The notes beneath the pieces are model-generated. The model made no database searches and was not told the origin of the DNA. It saw only the letters and a program-made list of their open reading frames with translations. From Nonomuraea sp. NBC_00507 (lineage in GTDB: Bacteria; Actinomycetota; Actinomycetes; Streptosporangiales; Streptosporangiaceae), in the NCBI RefSeq assembly GCF_036013525.1, contig NZ_CP107853.1, positions 1,674,001 to 1,738,000 on the forward strand: 64,000 nt of DNA, read 5' to 3'. Positions 36,711-44,734 of this stretch are shown piece after piece; the first letter of the stretch is position 1, and every line of letters starts with the position of its first letter. A program made the position numbers and the translations under genes.

Positions 36711-36724
36711 GTTTCACGTGAAAC
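36711..36724. promoter_or_regulatory. parS: parS site 5
   Basis: A perfect gtttcacgtgaaac 24 bases before the aldolase stop codon. Confidence 0.92.
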
Positions 36725-36747
36725 GGAGGTCCGAGGAAACGTGCGGT

Positions 36748-37797
36748 CTACAGAGAGGCGGCGGCCTTGCGGATGTCGTCGAGGAAGTCGTCTACGTGTT
36801 CAGGCGCCGTGTCGAAGGCGGTCATCCAGCGGACGACTCCCGTCGCCTCGTCCCAAGGATGGAAGAGGTAGCGGCGGCGGAGAGTCGCTGTGATGGCGGG
36901 TGGGAGGGTGGCGAAGACGGCATTGGACTGGACCGGCTGAGCCAGGGACACGCCGGGGATGTCCGCGATGCCGTCAGCCAAACGCATGGCCATCTGATTG
37001 GCGTGTGCGGCGTTCCGGCGCCACAGGTCGTCCGTCAGGAGGGCGGAGAGTTGTGCTGAGATGAAGCGCATCTTCGAGGCCAGCTGAAGCGATTGCCGTC
37101 GCAGGAAGGGGACGGCGTCGGCCAGTGATGGATCGAGGACCACGACGGCCTCCGCGGCGAGGGCGCCGTTCTTGGTGCCGCCGAAGCTGAACACATCCAC
37201 TCCGGCGTCTGTCGTGATGGTCTTCAAGTCGCAGCCGAAGTAGGCCGCGGCATTGGCGAGCCTGGCGCCGTCCACATGAAGCCGTAGGCCTACCGCGTGC
37301 GTGGCCTCGGCGAGGTCGGCGATCTCTTCGGGGGAGTAGCACGTGCCGAGCTCTGTGGCTTGAGAGATGGAGACCACCGCTGGCTGCGATTCGTGGGGGT
37401 TGCCGATCCCGGACAGCCGGGATTTGATGTCGGCGGGTTGAAGCTTGCCGTGTTCGGTGGGGACCGTCATCAGCTTCACGCCGAGCAGGCGCTCTGCCGC
37501 CCCGGCTTCATGGGTGGCGATGTGGGCGCTGTCGGGACAGATGATCGCGTCGTAGCGGCCGAGCATGAGCGCCAACCCGACCATGTTGGCGCCTGCTCCG
37601 TTGAGAACCGCAAAGCCTTTCGCGCCTGGGCCGAACGACTCTTTGATCCTTTCCTCGAAATCCGAGGTCCATTGGTCGCCTCCATAGGCGGGCGCGTCGC
37701 CGTGGTTCGCCGCAGCCATGGCTTCGAGGATGTCGGGGTGCACGCCTGCGTGGTTGTCGCTGGCGAAACTCTTTGGGTACGTCGAATCGATCAGCAC
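36748..37797 (-). CDS. Threonine aldolase family PLP enzyme
   Basis: 349 residues, GTG start. β-eliminating lyase/aldolase fold: SDNHAGVHPDILEAMAAAN, HVDGARLANAAAYF, and PLP lysine 209 in FSFGGTKNGAL. It likely cleaves L-allo/threonine to glycine and acetaldehyde, or a related β-hydroxy amino acid. It converges on parB across the repeat region. Substrate not determinable. Confidence 0.88.
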   Translation of the reverse strand: MLIDSTYPKSFASDNHAGVHPDILEAMAAANHGDAPAYGGDQWTSDFEERIKESFGPGAKGFAVLNGAGANMVGLALMLGRYDAIICPDSAHIATHEAGAAERLLGVKLMTVPTEHGKLQPADIKSRLSGIGNPHESQPAVVSISQATELGTCYSPEEIADLAEATHAVGLRLHVDGARLANAAAYFGCDLKTITTDAGVDVFSFGGTKNGALAAEAVVVLDPSLADAVPFLRRQSLQLASKMRFISAQLSALLTDDLWRRNAAHANQMAMRLADGIADIPGVSLAQPVQSNAVFATLPPAITATLRRRYLFHPWDEATGVVRWMTAFDTAPEHVDDFLDDIRKAAASL

Positions 37798-37934
37798 ATC
37801 GTAAGGCTACGACCCGTGGCTTGCCTGGTGGCTCGCTGGCCGGCGATCCGCAGGCTCACGGTCTCGGTGTCTCGGCCAGGAAGGGAGGAGTGGCTGAGCA
37901 GCTTCTGTGACTGCGCGTGGTGTGCTGGGTGATG

Positions 37935-38891
37935 TCAGGTACGGGAGCGGGCGGCGGCGTTCTGGAGGAGGGTGCGGCACAGATCCCCCAGATCCTGGCC
38001 GGCGGCCTCAGCGGACATCGGCAGGAGTGAGGTCTCCGTCATTCCGGGAGCCACGTTGACCTCGAGGAAATGGGGAACACCCGCGGCGTCGACGATCAGG
38101 TCCGTGCGGGAGATGTCACGTAGGCCCAGAGCGGTGTGGGCGGTGACGGCGGTTTCCGCGCACGCCGCAGCCGCCGGGGCAGGGAGCCGGGCCGGGGCGA
38201 AGAACTCGGTGTGCCCAGCCGTGTAGCGGGCCGCGTAGTCGTACACCCCCTCGTCCGGGACGATCTCCACGGCCGGCAGCGCCACGGGGCCGTTGCCGAG
38301 GTCCACCACCGAGACCGCCACTTCCACGCCTTCCACGTAACGCTCGATCAGAGCAGTGTCGCCGTAGGCGAAACAGCCGACCATGGCGGCGGGGAGCTCT
38401 TCTGCTGTGCGGACGATCGACGCGCCCAGTGCCGAGCCGCCCCGGGCCGGCTTGACGAACAAGGGCAGACCGAGTCGCTCGACGATGCGGCCCAACACCA
38501 CCGTGGCACCCAGGTCGTGGAACGTCTCCTTGGGGAGGGTGACGGACTCCGGCGTGCGAAGGCCGACGGAGCGGACGACGGCTTTGGCGGTGGGCTTGTC
38601 GAAGGCCACTCGGCAGGCGTCCGGATCGGCGCCGACGTACGGCACATTGAGGAGCTCCAGGACGGAACGGATCGCGCCGTCCTCGCCCGCGCCCCCGTGC
38701 AGGGTCACGAACACCGCGTCCGGAGGGTCGGCGAGGATCGATGGCACGAGGGATGCGTCGGTGTCCCGGGTCTCCACGTCGATGCCTGCCGCGCGCAGCA
38801 CCTCACTGACTCGGCGACCCGAGCGCAGAGACACCTCCCGCTCATAGGAGAGGCCTCCGGCCAGCACGAGCACGTGGCCCAGATCGCTCAT
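37935..38891 (-). CDS. ddl: D-alanine--D-alanine ligase
   Basis: 318 residues from ATG 38891 (GGAG five bases upstream). VFVTLHGGAGEDGAIRSVLELLNVPYVG then ATP-grasp LFVKPARGGSALGASIV and FLEVNVAPGMTETSLLP. It makes the D-Ala-D-Ala dipeptide for peptidoglycan. Shorter than E. coli Ddl but consistent with actinobacterial short forms. A second copy of ddl usually exists elsewhere; this one may be an accessory paralogue. Confidence 0.9.
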   Translation of the reverse strand: MSDLGHVLVLAGGLSYEREVSLRSGRRVSEVLRAAGIDVETRDTDASLVPSILADPPDAVFVTLHGGAGEDGAIRSVLELLNVPYVGADPDACRVAFDKPTAKAVVRSVGLRTPESVTLPKETFHDLGATVVLGRIVERLGLPLFVKPARGGSALGASIVRTAEELPAAMVGCFAYGDTALIERYVEGVEVAVSVVDLGNGPVALPAVEIVPDEGVYDYAARYTAGHTEFFAPARLPAPAAAACAETAVTAHTALGLRDISRTDLIVDAAGVPHFLEVNVAPGMTETSLLPMSAEAAGQDLGDLCRTLLQNAAARSRT

Positions 38892-39476
38892 CACATCTCC
38901 TCTGCTGATCGAACGCTGTCCAACCGTACCGGCGTCGGGGGCGAATGGTGTACGTGAGGTGCTTCTCCCCGCGAGTCTGCCCATGCTCGTGGGATTTCCG
39001 TGCACAAGGAACTCACGTAGTCGCCGTTCTCGTCGGTCCCTTCTTATCCGTCCTATCTGGCAGTTGATGCCGGGCGATGAGTAAGGCGACCGCGCCGAGA
39101 GGGGGCGGTTGCCTCCGCTCGGCGCCGTGCGTGTGATTGGGCAGGCCTCATTGCGGCATGCATGAACTTGTCCCCCACGGGGGGCCGGATGCGCTGCTGC
39201 AGCGGCAGAAGAGGGTTGGTGACGAGCGGGCCGGTGCCGGAATGAGGACTGGTGTTGGGATGAGCGTCACCGCGACGCGCGGCCCATGCGTCCTCGGGCT
39301 ATACGGCCCGGGCGAAGCCGTCTCGACCGAAACGGCTTCGCCCGGGATGCGAGGCGAGACCAAGTGGGCTGAGTGACCGAGCTCGCCCGCGACTCGCCGA
39401 CACCGGGGAGGCGTCGTCTCAGCCCAATCCGCTGTCATCACGGTCCAGCGGCACTGTGCCGGCGAGTGGGCGGTTA
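38892..39476. other. Intergenic region with strong hairpins
   Basis: 585 bases with no supportable gene. It has an 8-base stem (39092-39099/39118-39125) and the 15-base stem listed separately. The promoter of ddl should lie at its left end, and the downstream region of the aminotransferase at its right end. Confidence 0.5.
39307..39346. terminator. Perfect 15-bp hairpin
   Basis: cccgggcgaagccgt (39307-39321) and its exact complement (39332-39346) enclose a 10-base loop. There is no T-tract. It lies about 130 bases after the aminotransferase stop and could end its transcript. Confidence 0.5.
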
Positions 39477-40802
39477 CTAGGCCAGGTCCGGGCCGGGAGT
39501 GTCCACGCCGGGGTGTTCGCGCACCGAGCCGGTCCCGAACGTGTCCCGCAGTTGCATCTCCTGCTCGATCACCCCGGCGAGCCGCCGCACCCCTTCCCGG
39601 ATGCGGTCCGGCTCGGGGAAGCAGTAGGACAGGCGCATGTGCCGCGCCCCGCTGCCGTCCGAGAAGAACCCGGTCCCGGGAACGAACGCCACGCGCTCGG
39701 CCACGGCCCGCGGCAGGATGGCCTTCGAGTCGAGCCCTTCCGGCAGGGTGGCCCAGACGAAGAAGCCGCCGGCGGGGCGGGTCCAGGTGACCTCGGGTGG
39801 CATCAAGGCGTCGAGGGCGTCCACAAGTGCATCACGGCGCTCGCGGTAGAGCTCCTTGAACGACTTGATCTGCTCCCGCCATGGCTGCGTGGCCAGGTAT
39901 TGACCCACGGCCAGCTGCGTGAAGGAGGAGTGCGACAGCACGGCCGACTCCATGGCGAGCACGAGCTTGTCGCGAATGGCGTGCGGGGCCAGTGCCCAGC
40001 CGACCCGGAAGCCGGGGGCGAGCGTCTTGGAGAACGACCCCAAATAGACCACGCCGTCGGGATTGTCGGCCCGAAGGGCGCGCATGGGCTCTCCGTCGAA
40101 GCCGAGCAGCCCGTACGGATTGTCCTCGATGATCAGCACCCCGGCCCGCTGGCAGATGTCGAGCACCTGCTGCCGGCGGGCGAGGTTGAGCGTGACGCCG
40201 GCGGGGTTCTGGAAGGTCGGGATCGTGTAGAGGAACTTGATGGGCGCGCCCGCGGTCTCCAGCGCGTAGATCGTCTGGGCCAGCGATTCGGGCACGATGC
40301 CCTGATCGTCCATGGCAACGTGGACCACTTTGGCCTGGTAGGCGGCGAATGTGCCCAACGCTCCGACGTACGACGGGCCCTCAGCGAGCACCACGTCGCC
40401 CGGGTCGATGAAGATGCGGGTCATCAGATCAAGCGCTTGCTGCGACCCCACGGTGACGACCACGTCGTTCGCCCCGGCCTGAATCCCCTCCAGCCGCATG
40501 ACCTCGCAGATCTGCTCGCGCAGGTGCGGGTCGCCCTGGCCGGAGCCATATTGCAGCGCGACCGGGCCATGCCTGGTCACGAGGTCGGAGACCAGCTCAC
40601 CGACCATGTCGAGGGGGAGGGCCGTGACGTACGGCATGCCGCCCGCGAGCGAGACCACCTCGGGCCTCGACGCGACGGCGAAAAGAGCTCGGATCTCGGA
40701 GGCGACCATCCCGGTAGCTCGCGCGGCGTACCGATCGACGTAGGCGTCGATGCGCGACCCTTGGGTCGCGGGTGTCTGACCGTGATCCAGCTCTTCTGTC
40801 AC
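39477..40802 (-). CDS. PLP-dependent aminotransferase (class I/II, LysN-like)
   Basis: 441 residues from GTG 40802 (AGGAGG six bases upstream). Fold-type I: LQYGSGQGDPHLREQICEVM, VGSQQALDLMTRIFIDPGD, IPTFQNPAGVTLN, and the PLP lysine in YLGSFSKTLAPGFRVGW. It resembles 2-aminoadipate/valine-type aminotransferases without a MocR HTH. Position between ddl and the GNAT gene is conserved; substrate unknown. Confidence 0.9.
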   Translation of the reverse strand: MTEELDHGQTPATQGSRIDAYVDRYAARATGMVASEIRALFAVASRPEVVSLAGGMPYVTALPLDMVGELVSDLVTRHGPVALQYGSGQGDPHLREQICEVMRLEGIQAGANDVVVTVGSQQALDLMTRIFIDPGDVVLAEGPSYVGALGTFAAYQAKVVHVAMDDQGIVPESLAQTIYALETAGAPIKFLYTIPTFQNPAGVTLNLARRQQVLDICQRAGVLIIEDNPYGLLGFDGEPMRALRADNPDGVVYLGSFSKTLAPGFRVGWALAPHAIRDKLVLAMESAVLSHSSFTQLAVGQYLATQPWREQIKSFKELYRERRDALVDALDALMPPEVTWTRPAGGFFVWATLPEGLDSKAILPRAVAERVAFVPGTGFFSDGSGARHMRLSYCFPEPDRIREGVRRLAGVIEQEMQLRDTFGTGSVREHPGVDTPGPDLA

Positions 40803-40978
40803 GGCCCACCTCCTAGGTGTCATACGGGGCGGAAATACCAGATTACGCCAGACGGACATGTCGCACGTGACCGGGCTCAACCGTCGTGGTGTCCGCTGGT
40901 GGCATCTTCACTCGGCTACGATGCCAGGTGTGGACGCGGTTTTCGCGCGCTTTTCCGGGTCAACGATAGGGGCGGTAG

Positions 40979-41596
40979 TTGTCGCGCCGACTGGTCAACA
41001 TAACCCTGGACAATCTTGAAGATTTGCCGCGGCGCTGCCGACGGTGCGTGTTCTGGGAGCTCGATCCCGTCAGCGGGGACCGCGCGGTGGACTCGGGCGA
41101 CCCAGGGCTGGAGAAGGAAGCCTGGATCTCCGCCACGCTGCTGGAGTGGGGGAGCTGCGGGAAAATCGCCTATGTCGACGGCGTGCCCGCGGGGTTCGTG
41201 CTGTACAGCCCGCCGCTCTACAGCCCGCGTTCGGTGGCCTTTCCCACCTCGCCGGTCAGCGCCGACGCCGTGTTGCTGATGACGGCTCACATCATTCCCG
41301 AGTTCTCGGGCGGCGGGCTCGGGCGGATGCTGATCCAGGGTGTGGCCAAAGACCTGACGCGGCGCGGGGTCAAAGCCATAGAAGCTTTCGGGGACCTCAA
41401 GTGGGAAGAGCCTAGTTGTGTAGTTCCTGCGGATTACTTGCTTTCTGTGGGGTTTAAGACGGTTCGTCCGCATTTGCGATTCCCAAGGCTCCGCCTGGAG
41501 CTCAAGACCGCTGTCTCGTGGCGTGAGGACGTCGAGGTGGCTCTGGAGCGGCTCCTGGGCTCCATGAGCCCGGAACGCGCGCTGCGCCCCGTCTGA
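40979..41596 (+). CDS. GNAT family N-acetyltransferase
   Basis: 205 residues, TTG start at 40979. It begins VNITLDNLEDLPRRCRRCVFWE; acetyl-CoA loop region EFSGGGLGRMLIQGVAKDL, then VVPADYLLSVGFKTVRPH. Distinct N-terminus with two Cys (RRCRRCVFWE). It is encoded divergently from the aminotransferase and convergently with trxA; substrate unknown. Confidence 0.85.
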   Translation: MSRRLVNITLDNLEDLPRRCRRCVFWELDPVSGDRAVDSGDPGLEKEAWISATLLEWGSCGKIAYVDGVPAGFVLYSPPLYSPRSVAFPTSPVSADAVLLMTAHIIPEFSGGGLGRMLIQGVAKDLTRRGVKAIEAFGDLKWEEPSCVVPADYLLSVGFKTVRPHLRFPRLRLELKTAVSWREDVEVALERLLGSMSPERALRPV

Positions 41597-41687
41597 GCGC
41601 CGCTCAGCCCCACACGCTGCCGTTCAGCCCCGTACGCCCCCGTTCAGCCCGTACGTCGCCGCCCCGGCCGTGCCCGAGCCGTACGCG

Positions 41688-41721
41688 AGAGCCCCCCGCG
41701 AATACCACCGCGGGGGGCTCT
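41688..41721. terminator. Bidirectional terminator GNAT/trxA
   Basis: A perfect 13-base inverted repeat (41688-41700 / 41709-41721) with an 8-base loop lies between the converging GNAT and trxA genes. Confidence 0.8.
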
Positions 41722-41750
41722 GCCTGGCGAAGCGCGCCGTAACGGGCGCA

Positions 41751-42065
41751 CTAGATGATGCCGTCGAGCTCGCGAAGCAGCATGGCCTTCGGCTTGGCGC
41801 CGATGATCTGCTTCACGACCTCCCCACCCTTGTAGACGTTCAGCGTGGGAATCTGGAGCACGCCGTATTGGCGCGGAACCTCAGGGTTCTCGTCGATGTT
41901 GAGCTTGACGATCTCCAGCTTGTCGCCGTGCTCGTTGGCGATCTCCTGCAAGATGGGCGCGACCTGACGGCACGGGCCACACCACTCGGCCCAGAAGTCG
42001 ACCAGCACAGGCTTGTCGCTCTTGAGGACCTCTGCTTCGAAAGTGGCGTCGGTGACAGCCTTCAC
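41751..42065 (-). CDS. trxA: Thioredoxin
   Basis: 104 residues. Active site WCGPC in [20 protein letters not shown], cis-Pro in [16 protein letters not shown] start, AAGGAG six bases upstream. It is reduced by TrxB encoded 10 bases upstream; last gene of the sigM cluster. Confidence 0.98.
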   Translation of the reverse strand: MKAVTDATFEAEVLKSDKPVLVDFWAEWCGPCRQVAPILQEIANEHGDKLEIVKLNIDENPEVPRQYGVLQIPTLNVYKGGEVVKQIIGAKPKAMLLRELDGII

Positions 42066-42075
42066 GGTGCGCTCC

Positions 42076-43008
42076 TTACTTCTCGTTGTCGGCTAGCCAG
42101 CGCTCGGAGTCGAGCGAGGCCGCACAGCCGGTGCCGGCCGCGGTGATGGCCTGGCGGTAGGTGTGGTCGACGACGTCACCCGCGGCGAAGACGCCGGGGA
42201 TGTTGGTCGCGGTGGTCGGGGAGGCCACCTTGATGTAGCCGTCTTCGTCGAGGTCGATCTGGCCCTTGACGAGGTCGGTGCGCGGGTCGTGGCCGATGGC
42301 GAGGAACAGCGCGTCGGTGGCGAGCTCGCACTCCTCGCCGTTCTTGACGTTGCGCAGCTTCACCGCCTCGACCTTGGTGTCACCGAGCACGTCGACGACC
42401 TCGGAGTCCCAGATGAAGCGGATCTTCTCGTTCGCGAGCGCCCGGTCCTGCATGATCTTGCTGGCCCGCAGGGTGTCGCGGCGGTGCACCACGGTCACCA
42501 TGCGCCCGAACCGGGTCAGGAACGTGGCCTCCTCCATCGCCGTGTCGCCACCACCGACGACCACGATGTCCTTGTTACGGAAGAAGAAGCCGTCACAGGT
42601 GGCACACCAGGACACACCATGACCGGACAGGCGCTTCTCGTTCGTCAGGCCCAGCTCGCGATAACCGGAGCCCATGGCCAGGATGACGGACTTGGCGTAG
42701 TAGGTGTCAGTGTGGGTCTTGACGACCTTGGGGTTGGCCTCCAGGTCCACTTCGACGACGTCGTCGGCGACCAGCTCGGCGCCGAACCGCTCAGCCTGCT
42801 TACGCAGGTTGTCCATCAGGTCGGGGCCCATGATGCCGTCGGGGAACCCAGGAAAGTTCTCCACGTCGGTGGTGTTCATGAGCGCGCCGCCCGCGGTGAC
42901 GGAGCCCTCGAAGATCAGCGGCTTGAGCTCGGCGCGCGCGGAGTAGACGGCCGCGGTGTAGCCAGCTGGGCCGGATCCAATGATGATCACGTTACGAACG
43001 TCGCTCAA
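42076..43008 (-). CDS. trxB: Thioredoxin reductase
   Basis: 310 residues. FAD site [19 protein letters not shown], redox CATC in [16 protein letters not shown] site [15 protein letters not shown], and C-terminal [13 protein letters not shown] start at 43008. It uses NADPH to reduce TrxA. The order sigM-antisigma-trxB-trxA links it to the redox-responsive SigM regulon. Confidence 0.98.
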   Translation of the reverse strand: MSDVRNVIIIGSGPAGYTAAVYSARAELKPLIFEGSVTAGGALMNTTDVENFPGFPDGIMGPDLMDNLRKQAERFGAELVADDVVEVDLEANPKVVKTHTDTYYAKSVILAMGSGYRELGLTNEKRLSGHGVSWCATCDGFFFRNKDIVVVGGGDTAMEEATFLTRFGRMVTVVHRRDTLRASKIMQDRALANEKIRFIWDSEVVDVLGDTKVEAVKLRNVKNGEECELATDALFLAIGHDPRTDLVKGQIDLDEDGYIKVASPTTATNIPGVFAAGDVVDHTYRQAITAAGTGCAASLDSERWLADNEK

Positions 43009-43180
43009 CGCTCCACGCCTTCCTCGTCTGCTGTTGCACCGGCGTCAACAGATCCTAGGCCGCCGTGATTCCCTGCCCTACCCACGACGCCCTGGCGAAA
43101 CGGAAGTCCTTCGCCGGCGTGGCCCTCGTAGGGCCACCTGACCTGCGGCAACAGCGTGGGGCGGTACTCTACCGCAAACA

Positions 43181-43206
43181 AAAGAGCCCGCCGAAGCGGG
43201 CTCTTT
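43181..43206 (-). terminator. Terminator after anti-sigma gene
   Basis: An 11-base perfect stem aaagagcccgc (43181-43191) / gcgggctcttt (43196-43206) around a cgaa loop, 13 bases after the anti-sigma stop; it separates this gene from trxB and is palindromic enough to act both ways. Confidence 0.8.
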
Positions 43207-43218
43207 CGCGGATGTCTC

Positions 43219-44094
43219 CTACCAGCGGCCCATGGTGGGCTTGCGCAGGTTCTTGCAGTAGAACGGGTCGACGATGTCGATGCGGATCTTCTTGGCCGGC
43301 TTGTTCTTCCATGAGGCGAAGATGAGGGCCTCTTGCCCGTTGTACTGCCCCTGGTCGACCGCGAAGACGTCGAGCTTGCTCCGGCTGCTGACCTTGCTCG
43401 CGCACTTGGCGACCTGGTCGGCGCTGGCACCGTCGCCGCCCAGCACCGTGGCGAAGCCGAAGAGACTCTCCAGTGGCTGCCGCAACACGTTGTCGCTGTA
43501 GTTGTAGCCGCTGTCGGTCACGGTGTACGCCCTGGGCTTCTCCGGGCTCTTGGTCTCCTCCTTGCTCTGCGCGAGGGGCGGGGGCGCGCTCGTGCCGCCG
43601 CCTCCGCCGGAGGCGAGCAGACCTGCCGAGACCGCGGCCGTGCCCACCACAGCGGCGGCCGCCGCGGCCGCGACCGCGGGCAACGCCCACCGGCGCCGCC
43701 TGACGGGTCTTGACTTGGCCGGAACGATGATGCCGTCGTCGGAGACCACTCCCAAGCGCACAGGCTCGGGCTCGGGGGCCTCGACCGGCCGCTCCCACGG
43801 GGCGTCCCGCATGAGCTCGTCCCAGTCAGGTGTTTCCACGAGGCCGACGCCTCCGCGCCGAGACTCGGACTCAGCCGCCAGGGCCTTGTCGATGCGCAGT
43901 GCGACACCCATCGGCATGGCCGGTGTGGGGGTCGCCGCGAGCACCTCGCGAACCGCCGCCAGATCGGCCAGTAGCTCCCCACAGGGGTCGCAGACCGCGA
44001 GATGCTCGCGGACCTGGCGCGCCTTGGCGACGTCCAGGAGACCCTCGGCCAAATCGGCCAGGGTGTCCAGATCGTAGTGCGTATCACCCGTCAC
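43219..44094 (-). CDS. ZAS-type anti-sigma factor (RsmA-like)
   Basis: 291 residues from GTG 44094 (GGGAG nine bases upstream), overlapping sigM by 11 bases. Cytoplasmic ZAS domain with HLAVCDPC (His31, Cys35, Cys38), an Ala-rich transmembrane helix about 136-160, and an extracellular C-terminal domain with two Cys. It should hold SigM and release it on redox or envelope stress. Confidence 0.88.
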   Translation of the reverse strand: MTGDTHYDLDTLADLAEGLLDVAKARQVREHLAVCDPCGELLADLAAVREVLAATPTPAMPMGVALRIDKALAAESESRRGGVGLVETPDWDELMRDAPWERPVEAPEPEPVRLGVVSDDGIIVPAKSRPVRRRRWALPAVAAAAAAAVVGTAAVSAGLLASGGGGGTSAPPPLAQSKEETKSPEKPRAYTVTDSGYNYSDNVLRQPLESLFGFATVLGGDGASADQVAKCASKVSSRSKLDVFAVDQGQYNGQEALIFASWKNKPAKKIRIDIVDPFYCKNLRKPTMGRW

Positions 44095-44719
44095 GAAGTT
44101 CTGCTCCCTTCGCGGATGAGACGCGATTGAGGTCCGATCGGTTCCGCAGATGGGAAAGAATTGGGGCAAGTTTCGCGCGCCCTCGGGCGCACCGGCTCTT
44201 CACCGTGCCGCTGGGCACCTCGAGCACCTGAGCTGCGTCTTCGACCGAATAGCCCATCATGTCGACGAGCACCAGTGCCGCACGCTGGTCGGCGGGCAGG
44301 AGTTTCAGCGCGGCCGAAACCTCCATCGAGACCTCGCGCTCGACGGTCTGGTCAGGCAGGGGCGACTCGCGCTCGGCGGCCTCGATGAGCTCGTCGTCGG
44401 CCACCGGCCGGACGGACTTGCGGCGCATCCTGTCGAGACAGGCGTTGACCACGATGCGGTGCAGCCAGGTGGTGACGGCTGCCTCGCCGCGAAACGTGGC
44501 GGCTTTGCGATAGGCGGAGACGAAGGCGTCCTGCACGGCGTCGGCGGCCTCGTCAGGGTCACCGAGCGTCCGCAGGGCGACCGCCCACATGCGATCGCGG
44601 TGCCTTTTGACGATTTCGCTGAAGGCGTGAGGATCCCCGTTGATGTGCGCGGTCAGCAGCTCGGCGTCAGTGACCGCCGGCCGATCCGCTGCTGAGGGTG
44701 TCTCGGGTGGGGAGTTCAC
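44084..44719 (-). CDS. sigM: ECF sigma factor SigM
   Basis: 211 residues, GTG start. Region 2: FSEIVKRHRDRMWAVALRTL...DAVQDAFVSAYRKA; region 4: LPADQRAALVLVDMMGYSVEDAAQVL, VPSGTVKSRCARGRAKLA. It lies 15 bases after the pseudokinase stop and overlaps its anti-sigma. The gene cluster corresponds to M. tuberculosis sigM with its anti-sigma, trxB2 and trxC. Confidence 0.95.
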   Translation of the reverse strand: MNSPPETPSAADRPAVTDAELLTAHINGDPHAFSEIVKRHRDRMWAVALRTLGDPDEAADAVQDAFVSAYRKAATFRGEAAVTTWLHRIVVNACLDRMRRKSVRPVADDELIEAAERESPLPDQTVEREVSMEVSAALKLLPADQRAALVLVDMMGYSVEDAAQVLEVPSGTVKSRCARGRAKLAPILSHLRNRSDLNRVSSAKGAELRDG

Positions 44720-44734
44720 AAGAGAGATTCCTGA

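Larger units (their letters stand above)
34999..36747. other. parS-flanked, very GC-rich repeat region without genes
   Basis: 1.75 kb between parB and the aldolase gene. It has four parS sites (35038, 35209, 36605, 36711) and, between them, a degenerate repeat array (35280-36450). Long open frames exist on both strands only because stop codons are rare in this composition; their translations are Arg/Ala/Pro strings, no ribosome sites support them, and codon-position bias is absent. I consider it non-coding. Confidence 0.7.

Noticed and set aside
39148..39441. 97-codon leftward frame between ddl and the aminotransferase
   Set aside because: It overlaps the 15-bp hairpin, has no ribosome site and no family features.
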